Notes under the pieces: model-generated
What the model saw: only the letters and a program-made list of their open reading frames with translations
The model's database searches: none
Told to the model about the DNA's origin: nothing
Made by a program: the position numbers and the translations under genes
Assembly: GCA_005877225.1 (NCBI GenBank)
Contig: VBPK01000188.1
Coordinates: forward strand, 1-5,053
From: Nitrososphaerota archaeon
GTDB lineage: Archaea > Thermoproteota > Nitrososphaeria > Nitrososphaerales > Gagatemarchaeaceae
DNA length: 5,053 bases
Direction: 5' to 3'
In this document: positions 1 to 4,084 of the stretch, one piece after another
Position numbering within the stretch: the first letter of the stretch is position 1
Layout of the letters: each line of letters begins with the position of its first letter

Positions 1-330
1 GCCCTTACCATCGTTCTTCCGCTAATGATGGAACTGCCGGAGCTTATCCACCAAGGCAGCGGAACCCTCGCGGTCAGAGTTCCAAACTCAAGAAGATGCC
101 TTGAGTTGATCTCAGCCTGCGGCGGATACCTTATCGGGACAAGCGCCAACAAGTCCGGAAAGCCCGCCTGCAGGACGGCTCATGAGGCGCTCCGATCAAT
201 CGGGGAGGAGGTAGATCTCATCCTCGACGGCGGGAGGCTCAGCGAGAAAGAGTCGACCGTGGTGAAGGTATCTGGGAACCGTGTAGAGCTTCTGCGTTCA
301 GGTGCAGTTACCTTTGCTAACCTTCCTTGA
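1..330 (+). CDS. tsaC: L-threonylcarbamoyladenylate synthase, YrdC/Sua5 family (5' end outside window)
   Basis: The frame is open from base 1 and stops with TGA at 328-330, leaving the last 109 residues. They read as the C-terminal half of a YrdC domain: LTIVLP at the window edge, then GTLAVRVPNS, then GTSANKSGKPA around bases 136-165, the family's conserved TSANxSG nucleotide/threonine-binding segment, and finally the LLRSGA tail. The protein stops directly after the YrdC domain, so it looks like the short TsaC type rather than the long Sua5 type with an extra C-terminal domain. Family knowledge: it condenses threonine, bicarbonate and ATP into threonylcarbamoyl-AMP in the cytoplasm, which the KEOPS complex then transfers to A37 of ANN-decoding tRNAs (t6A). 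A KEOPS subunit gene (cgi121) lies about 600 bases downstream on the other strand. The ATG codons at bases 25 and 28 are internal, because domain sequence continues upstream of them. Confidence 0.88.
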   Translation, partial: ALTIVLPLMMELPELIHQGSGTLAVRVPNSRRCLELISACGGYLIGTSANKSGKPACRTAHEALRSIGEEVDLILDGGRLSEKESTVVKVSGNRVELLRSGAVTFANLP

Positions 331-407
331 CGCCTCTGGTTGACCCCGAGCCCTTAGTCTGGAAAGCAATTAAGGAGGGGGGCGGTCAGCCTGAAGTAGA
401 AGAATAA

Positions 408-920
408 TTGAACCTCATCCTGACCTCGGCGAAGGGGCTTGAAGCGAGGGCATCCGCCGAGTTCAAAGAGCTCGCCCTGCTCTCGGGGATTAGGAAGGTC
501 GGTATCGAGCGGTCCGCCTACGACGGAGTCATAGAGGCTGAAGTCGAAAACCCACGCGCGCTGCTGAAGTTCCTTGCAGACTACGTCAAGTCAGAACCCT
601 TCAGGATACGCTTCATCCTGAGAGCGCTGCCCATCGACGCTGTGGTGGACACGAAGATGAAGGACATCACCGCGACCGTGAAGCGCCTCTCCTCTGCCAT
701 TGGCCAAGGTGAGACATTTCGGATAACGATTGAAACGAGAGATTCTCCTTACTCGACCAAAGAGCTCATAGACGCGATCGCAGATGTGATAGACAAGAAA
801 GTTGACCTCGAGTCTCCGAAAAAGATAGTCCTCGTGCAGGTATTCGGGGAATACACGGGGATTTCGGTGCTCGCTCCGGAAGAGATTCTCAGCGTTGTAA
901 AGCTCAAGCGCGGGTCTTGA
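408..920 (+). CDS. THUMP-domain RNA-binding protein, Tan1-like
   Basis: This 170-aa protein has an N-terminal part (about 1-60, beginning NLILTSAKGLE) like that of Tan1/THUMPD1 relatives, and a THUMP domain at about 65-165. The FRITIETRDSPYSTKELIDA stretch and the VLVQVFGEYTGISVL segment near the end are typical of THUMP. No methyltransferase, deaminase or thiouridylase domain is attached. In eukaryotes Tan1 binds tRNA and enables ac4C12 formation by the Kre33/NAT10 acetyltransferase; archaeal stand-alone THUMP proteins are thought to do a similar job, but the target here is inferred. The start must be TTG at 408, because the codon just before it in frame is a TAA stop (405-407). A strong Shine-Dalgarno-like AAGGAGGGG at 372-380 lies too far upstream (27 nt) to be a normal ribosome binding site. 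The gene follows the YrdC gene by 77 nt on the same strand and faces cgi121 tail to tail. Confidence 0.78.
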   Translation: MNLILTSAKGLEARASAEFKELALLSGIRKVGIERSAYDGVIEAEVENPRALLKFLADYVKSEPFRIRFILRALPIDAVVDTKMKDITATVKRLSSAIGQGETFRITIETRDSPYSTKELIDAIADVIDKKVDLESPKKIVLVQVFGEYTGISVLAPEEILSVVKLKRGS

Positions 921-936
921 CCCTCTCATCTCCCGC

Positions 937-1377
937 CTAGGTCCGCAGCGCGGAGAGGATAGCTGCCTCCTCCACCCTCAGCCATTCGCTCTCGCTCAGT
1001 TCAACAGAACGCAGACGCATTCCCTCCACGATACCCGACGCAACCAGCCTCATCACTTTCCCCTTCTTCCCCGCGGCGATGAGAATTCGTTTCTCCCCCC
1101 TCTTGTATCCCACTCTCGCCAGTGCTTCCGAAATTTGAGTTGTGCGGGCGAGCCTCAGAAGCAGGTCCACCTCGGGCTTCCTAGCGAGAAGAGACCCGTC
1201 GCCCGAGGCCTTCATCGTCTGTGCCGTGATCAGCCTGAAGAATCTCTCGTTTGATCCGCTCCTCGCATCGACCAGCTGGAAGAGAAGGTCTGGGAAAGAC
1301 CTCAGGAGCCTCGCCTTCAGGTCTTCCCATTCACCCCTCCCCTCGATCAGGAAGCAAGCCACGTCGGTCCCCTCCAA
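937..1377 (-). CDS. cgi121: KEOPS complex subunit Cgi121
   Basis: This 146-aa protein matches the Cgi121/TPRKB family in length and pattern. It has FQLVDARSGSN near residues 33-43, then a helical stretch with SLLARKPEVDLLLRLARTT (62-80), followed by QISEALARVGYKRG (81-94), which is the family's signature of an E-x-LL helix, a T-x-QI turn and a glycine-ended helix. Known role: Cgi121 is the KEOPS subunit that binds the tRNA 3' end and activates the Bud32 kinase/ATPase, supporting t6A37 formation by Kae1. The start is TTG at 1377, the only NTG codon between the upstream in-frame stop and the conserved region. A GGAGGT lies at 1396-1391, inside the end of the preceding gene, with a rather long 13-nt spacing. 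It is the last gene of the five-gene minus-strand cluster, 10 nt after the carrier gene. Kae1, Bud32 and Pcc1 are not in this window. Confidence 0.82.
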   Translation of the reverse strand: MEGTDVACFLIEGRGEWEDLKARLLRSFPDLLFQLVDARSGSNERFFRLITAQTMKASGDGSLLARKPEVDLLLRLARTTQISEALARVGYKRGEKRILIAAGKKGKVMRLVASGIVEGMRLRSVELSESEWLRVEEAAILSALRT

Positions 1378-1387
1378 CGGCGGAGAG

Positions 1388-1648
1388 TCAACCTCCGTGG
1401 GAGAACGGGATCAAGACCACACTCTCCCCCGTCTTGAGAACCCTATCCTTCGATCCCGCCACAAAGGCCTCCCCATCCTCTAACATCGCGAGGGTATTGA
1501 ACCGGCTGAACCCGACCCTTCCCGGCTCAATGGCGAGAGCCCGGAGCCTTTCGATAAGGTCCCCGACCAGAATCTCCTCGAGGTCCAGCTCCAGGGCTTC
1601 CCTCCCCAGGCTTGTCGCTATGTGCCCCACACATCTTACTCTAATCAT
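1388..1648 (-). CDS. MoaD/ThiS/Urm1-like beta-grasp sulfur carrier protein ending in HGG
   Basis: This 86-aa protein has the size and plan of a ubiquitin-like sulfur carrier: an N-terminal strand (MIRVRCVGHIA), a helix around 28-40, and a C-terminal strand-turn with LKTGESVVLIPFSHGG. The final Gly-Gly is the site that carrier proteins of this fold use for adenylation and thiocarboxylation (family knowledge). MoaD, ThiS, CysO, Urm1 and archaeal SAMPs all share it; the HGG ending resembles eukaryotic Urm1. The start at 1648 is preferred over an ATG 30 nt further upstream because it overlaps the stop of the serK-like gene as ATGA (1648-1645) and gives the usual carrier length. Which pathway it serves cannot be read from the sequence: cysteine synthesis is suggested by the coupled serine kinase-like gene, tRNA thiolation by the nearby tRNA-modification genes, and molybdopterin synthesis is also possible. 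The matching E1-like activating enzyme is not in the window. Confidence 0.8.
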   Translation of the reverse strand: MIRVRCVGHIATSLGREALELDLEEILVGDLIERLRALAIEPGRVGFSRFNTLAMLEDGEAFVAGSKDRVLKTGESVVLIPFSHGG

Positions 1649-2475
1649 TCTTGGCGGACCACGAGGAGCTTTTCCCAATACCTTCTGCCGAAGTACGTGA
1701 CCGGAGGGTCGAGGATCGAACCCTTCGCTCCCTCGAGTTTCGAGGCGCGCACCTCTTGCGATGGCTCCTCCTCTTGAAGCTCCGACAAAGGGTAGTTCAC
1801 CCCGACTGCCCTGATGCCTATCACGTGCATGGTGCTCTTGTGTGGAAAGAGCCTTCCGCCTTTGGCCGCCTCTATCACCTCTTTCTTCTCGACCCTCGGG
1901 GTAAGGATAACCACGCTTCCCGGATTTGGAATGGCCGTCTCGATGATTTCTTCCTCGATGAAATCCTCCCTCAGACCCATGGCGCGAGAAGCCTCGTCCA
2001 GTCTTCGAACGAGCTCGAAGCTCTCCGCCAGACTCCTGAAGCTGGAAGAAGCGACGAAGCAGGAACCTGAAGTAAGGACCGCGACGGGAGTGCTCCTCCC
2101 ATCGACAAGTTCGATCGCCTCCTTGCGTGAGACTCTGCGGTCGATTCGCGAATCTTTCAGGATCTCCGCAAGACTCTCCCTCTTCACCCCCTTCAATGAT
2201 CTAGCCCATCTCTCGAGCCTTATCTCAGGAGAGGAGTAGTCGACGAGGTGGCAAAGGATGTGACGGGCACCCAACTCCCTCAGAGCTCTGAGCCGATGCA
2301 TTCCGTCGAGCACCACGTGATTTTCCCTGTCGACGATAATCGGGTCACGCTGAAACCCATCAGCCCGGATCTGGTCGGAAAGCCTGGAGGAGAGGTCGGT
2401 AATCGTCTCTTCATGCGGGAGGACCGAACCGATCGGTCTAAGGTCAACCTCAACCAGCCGGCTTCCGACTCTCAA
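1645..2475 (-). CDS. serK: ParB-like fold protein, probable free serine kinase (SerK-like)
   Basis: This 276-aa protein has an N-terminal ParB-like domain: PHE at 20-22, a stretch of hydrophobic strands, then VVLDGMHRLRALRELGA (54-70). Later comes PRVEKKEVIEAAKGGRLFP (193-211) followed by KSTMHVIG (213-220). As recalled, the same arrangement occurs in the Thermococcus kodakarensis free serine kinase SerK, a ParB-fold enzyme that phosphorylates serine to O-phosphoserine for cysteine biosynthesis. Its catalytic glutamate sits in the equivalent PHE segment, here E22, and its DGHHR motif corresponds to DGMHR at 57-61. This protein has about 45 extra C-terminal residues after the SerK-like core. 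The start is TTG at 2475, 4 nt after the rps17e stop; the stop overlaps the carrier gene's ATG (ATGA), implying translational coupling. A DNA-partition or nuclease function suggested by the ParB label is less likely, since no helix-turn-helix or ParA partner is seen. SerK identity is by motif memory, not by alignment. Confidence 0.72.
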   Translation of the reverse strand: MRVGSRLVEVDLRPIGSVLPHEETITDLSSRLSDQIRADGFQRDPIIVDRENHVVLDGMHRLRALRELGARHILCHLVDYSSPEIRLERWARSLKGVKRESLAEILKDSRIDRRVSRKEAIELVDGRSTPVAVLTSGSCFVASSSFRSLAESFELVRRLDEASRAMGLREDFIEEEIIETAIPNPGSVVILTPRVEKKEVIEAAKGGRLFPHKSTMHVIGIRAVGVNYPLSELQEEEPSQEVRASKLEGAKGSILDPPVTYFGRRYWEKLLVVRQE

Positions 2476-2479
2476 ACGT

Positions 2480-2722
2480 CTACTGCACCACCTGCGCCTC
2501 TGGTGCTATTACCTCTTTCTCCCCGGCGGCAGCTTTCAGCGTTTTTGTTATGGATCCCGCGATATGATTGCGCAGCGTCTTCGAGCTAATTATCGTCAAC
2601 TCCGATAGGACCTCCTTATTCTTCTCGAAATCGGTAGTGAACCTGTCCGGGTATCTTTGGAGGAGGGTCTGCGAAATTCGTCTGATTCTATCCAACTGTT
2701 CTGCTCTGGCTCCCCACGTCAC
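2480..2722 (-). CDS. rps17e: Small-subunit ribosomal protein S17e (eS17)
   Basis: This 80-aa protein is recognisable as S17e. After a short basic N-terminus (RIRRISQTLLQRYPDRF, residues 12-28) it has the family's TTDFEKNKEVLSEL segment (29-42) and the hallmark SSKTLRNHIAGSITK (47-61), corresponding to the S/T-K-x-LRN-x-IAGY/F-x-T pattern. A tail of about 15 residues follows. It is an archaeal/eukaryotic-specific component of the small ribosomal subunit with no bacterial counterpart. The start is GTG at 2722; starting there gives an N-terminus about four residues longer than typical S17e proteins. It lies 8 nt after the tatD stop and 4 nt before the serK-like start, so a ribosomal protein is embedded in an operon with a nuclease and metabolic genes. 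Confidence 0.9.
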   Translation of the reverse strand: MTWGARAEQLDRIRRISQTLLQRYPDRFTTDFEKNKEVLSELTIISSKTLRNHIAGSITKTLKAAAGEKEVIAPEAQVVQ

Positions 2723-2730
2723 AGCAGAGA

Positions 2731-3471
2731 TTAACCTTTCTTCCCCTCAAGATATCGTTTGGAGTTTTCCAAGACAATATTGGCCGTCTCCGCGAAGCCG
2801 CGGCCCAGAAGCTGAGATAAGAAGAAGACGACGCTCGGGATGAGCGAAGGCCCCGAAACGGCTTCACCGAGGGGGGAGTAGGTTACAGGGGCATCGCTTT
2901 CGGTCAGGATAAGGTCAGCCGGATACGACCTGGCGATTCCGGCCAATTTCTTCGAGTAGAGGATGGCGGGGCCGAAGGAGACGTAATATCCCTTCGCCGC
3001 AGCCCTGGGCGCCACTTCTGAGCCTTCGAACCAGTGAAGGAGGACGGACGGAGGGTCAAAAGACCCGAGGTTGTCCAGACAAGCCTGTTCTGCACCCCTG
3101 CTGTGCACCTGGACGGGCCTCCCCAGCCTTTCAGCGAGTTCCAACTGCACCCTAAAGATGCGAAGCTGTGCGCTCCCCTCGGTGACTGCTGAGTACTTCG
3201 GGTCGAGCCCGACCTCCCCTATACCGGTCGCATGCCTTGAAAGCGATTCTAGCCCCTTATCCTCCAACCCTTTGCCTGCCTCGGAAGGGTGAACGCCGAC
3301 GAAGGCCTTTATCAGGTCGGGGGACCTTCTCGCAAACTCTAGGTTCCTCTCGGAGTCGGGGAGGTTCGTAGAAGCCGAGTAGAGGACGATCTTTGCTCCT
3401 CTGGCGAGGGCTGTCGAACCCTCGGCGTCTGCGTAGTCCCCAAGGTGTAGATGGGCGTCGCAAAAGGCCAA
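2731..3471 (-). CDS. tatD: TatD-family metal-dependent hydrolase (putative deoxyribonuclease)
   Basis: This 246-aa protein has the full TatD metal-binding set on a TIM-barrel order: DAHLH (H7, H9), GVHP (H61), GEVGLD (E86), QVHS (H123), LHWFEGS (H146) and TESDAP (D193). Family members are Mg/Mn-dependent DNases or related phosphohydrolases; the true substrate here is unknown. At 246 residues it is slightly shorter than the common 250-265. The start is TTG at 3471, followed at once by AFCDAHLH, which leaves the usual few residues before the first metal ligands. No other NTG codon lies closely upstream in frame. A purine run (GAGGGGGG on the minus strand, about 3482-3475) could act as a ribosome site. 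A TATA-like box at 3500-3493 would instead give a nearly leaderless transcript starting at the TTG. It heads the five-gene minus-strand cluster. Confidence 0.9.
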   Translation of the reverse strand: MAFCDAHLHLGDYADAEGSTALARGAKIVLYSASTNLPDSERNLEFARRSPDLIKAFVGVHPSEAGKGLEDKGLESLSRHATGIGEVGLDPKYSAVTEGSAQLRIFRVQLELAERLGRPVQVHSRGAEQACLDNLGSFDPPSVLLHWFEGSEVAPRAAAKGYYVSFGPAILYSKKLAGIARSYPADLILTESDAPVTYSPLGEAVSGPSLIPSVVFFLSQLLGRGFAETANIVLENSKRYLEGKKG

Positions 3472-3492
3472 TGGCCCCCCTCTCTTCGGGTC

Positions 3493-3500
3493 TAATTTAA
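3493..3500 (-). promoter_or_regulatory. TATA-like box for the tatD-rps17e-serK-carrier-cgi121 operon
   Basis: On the minus strand this reads TTAAATTA. Its centre is about 26 nt upstream of the tatD TTG codon, the usual archaeal TATA-to-start distance, so the mRNA would begin at or within a few bases of the start codon. The purine-rich BRE expected just upstream is not clear (GCCCGCCG). No other gene of the cluster has room for an obvious promoter, since the gaps are 10 nt or less. Confidence 0.5.
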
Positions 3501-3653
3501 CGGCGGGCCTGTCCCGGCACTCACTTTCGCTTGTTCCGAATCGGGAGATTGAGGGCGATTATATCCAAATTTCTTCTTTTTTCATCGTTCTTAGGATAGA
3601 TATGGCATTAGGGCGCCAAAGCAGGCGTCAGCGTTGGTTGTTTCGACCAAAGG

Positions 3654-3660
3654 TTAAATA
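3654..3660 (+). promoter_or_regulatory. TATA-like box for the histone gene
   Basis: TTAAATA, preceded by the purine-containing CCAAAGG (possible BRE), is close to the archaeal TATA consensus. A start of transcription about 26 nt downstream falls at 3682-3684. That is after the ATG at 3672 and just before the ATG at 3687, so this box helps choose the later start. Confidence 0.55.
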
Positions 3661-3686
3661 CGTGCCAGCAAATGAGGAAAATAGGT

Positions 3687-3908
3687 ATGTCTGGGTCGGA
3701 GTTCGGACTCGCGGCTGTATACAGGGTGATAAAGAAGGCGGGTGCCGAAAGGGTCGGGGACGACGCGGCGATAGAGCTTAGAACCGAGTTGGAGGAGATA
3801 GGGATGCAGATCGCCAAGCAGGCGGTGGAACTAGCCGCCCACGCGGGCAGGAAGACAGTCAAGCCCTCGGACATCAAGCTCGCGGCAAAGGCTGTTCTCA
3901 GGCAATAG
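3687..3908 (+). CDS. Archaeal histone (HMf-like single histone fold)
   Basis: This 73-aa protein aligns by eye along its whole length with HMfA/HMfB: an alpha-1 helix, then KKAGAERVGDDA (loop 1), the long central helix ELRTELEEIGMQIAKQAVEL, then AHAGRKTVKPSDIKLA. Residues known to matter in HMfB are kept: the glycine of KxAG (G19), the DNA-binding arginine of AERV (R22), the dimer-dimer interface L49, H52 and D62, and R55-K56-T57 in loop 2. Stacking into extended histone-DNA fibres is therefore possible. It packages DNA as dimers and multimers. An in-frame ATG at 3672 would add five residues (MRKIG). ATG 3687 is preferred because the TATA box at 3654-3660 places the transcript start near 3683, because GAGGA (3674-3678) sits 8 nt before it if a longer mRNA exists, and because the resulting length fits the family. 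It is monocistronic and divergent from tatD. Confidence 0.88.
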   Translation: MSGSEFGLAAVYRVIKKAGAERVGDDAAIELRTELEEIGMQIAKQAVELAAHAGRKTVKPSDIKLAAKAVLRQ

Positions 3909-3949
3909 TCTTCACGTCCATCTGGTGCCTTCCATCTACGGTTGCAAGA

Positions 3950-3956
3950 CTTATTT
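3950..3956 (+). promoter_or_regulatory. TATA-like box for tRNA-Glu
   Basis: CTTATTT in a locally AT-rich stretch (ACTTATTTCATTTG). Its centre lies about 30 nt upstream of the first tRNA base, so transcription would start around 3979-3980 with a very short 5' leader. No terminator-like T run separates the histone gene from this point, so read-through from the histone promoter is also possible. Confidence 0.4.
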
Positions 3957-3982
3957 CATTTGGTCCGCGCCCAGCCGTGTAC

Positions 3983-4072
3983 GCCCCGGTGGTGTAGACC
4001 GGTCAAGCATGCGACCCTCTCGACCGAAAGGAAAGCGAGGTCGCGACATGGGTTCAAATCCCGTCCGGGGCA
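3983..4072 (+). tRNA. tRNA-Glu (CTC) with a 15-nt intron at 37/38
   Basis: A full cloverleaf can be folded by hand. The acceptor GCCCCGG/CCGGGGC (3983-3989 with 4065-4071) is perfect, followed by discriminator A73 (4072). T8 and G9 come next, then a D stem GTGT/GCAT with A14, G15, G18-G19 and A21. The anticodon stem is CGACC/GGTCG (4012-4016 with 4039-4043). The variable loop is CGAC, and the T stem is ATGGG/CCCGT around TTCAAAT. The stretch between the anticodon stem halves is 22 nt; removing 15 leaves CTCTCGA, i.e. anticodon CTC at 4019-4021 followed by G37 and A38. A73 and the GA after the anticodon fit archaeal tRNA-Glu (tRNA-Asp usually has G73). CCA is not encoded. It decodes GAG and in many archaea also feeds Gln-tRNA(Gln)-related or tetrapyrrole routes only through its isoacceptors, so nothing beyond translation is claimed here. 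Confidence 0.93.
4023..4037 (+). other. tRNA-Glu intron within a bulge-helix-bulge
   Basis: The intron is ACCGAAAGGAAAGCG, at the canonical archaeal position between G37 and A38. It folds as a minimal bulge-helix-bulge. The anticodon stem forms the outer helix. Bulge CGA (4036-4038) is cut after 4037. The central helix pairs 4017-4020 (CTCT) with 4032-4035 (AAAG), with one C34-A mismatch. Bulge CGA (4021-4023) is cut after 4022. A CC-GG stem capped by a GAAA tetraloop (4024-4031) closes it. This is the structure cut by the archaeal splicing endonuclease. The exact cut could shift by a base or two and give the same mature tRNA. Confidence 0.8.
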
Positions 4073-4076
4073 TTTT
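4073..4076 (+). terminator. T-run terminator of tRNA-Glu
   Basis: TTTT directly follows the discriminator base and is followed by an AT-rich stretch (CACAATATTTAT). Short T runs terminate archaeal RNA polymerase. The run is only four long, so it is a weak call. Confidence 0.4.
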
Positions 4077-4084
4077 CACAATAT

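Noticed and set aside
912..923. Inverted repeat GGGTC-TT-GACCC at the THUMP stop codon as a terminator
   Set aside because: A two-base loop is too tight, there is no T run after it, and archaeal termination does not rely on such hairpins.
591..929. Minus-strand open frame across the THUMP gene
   Set aside because: The plus-strand protein has a clear THUMP pattern; the antisense translation resembles nothing and crosses the whole domain.
1142..2239. Several long open frames on the plus strand opposite the cgi121, carrier and serK-like genes (for example 1251-1700 and 1814-2239)
   Set aside because: They are antisense to genes with clear family motifs, their translations are Ser/Pro/Arg-rich without any domain pattern, and they overlap one another in different frames.
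1645..2475. Chromosome or plasmid partition protein ParB
   Set aside because: Only the ParB-like N-terminal fold is present, the C-terminal half matches SerK-type motifs, there is no visible helix-turn-helix, and no parA gene or parS-like repeats are nearby.
3983..4072. tRNA-Asp instead of tRNA-Glu
   Set aside because: The body resembles archaeal tRNA-Asp, but no GTC anticodon can be placed with a canonical 37/38 intron, and the discriminator is A rather than G.
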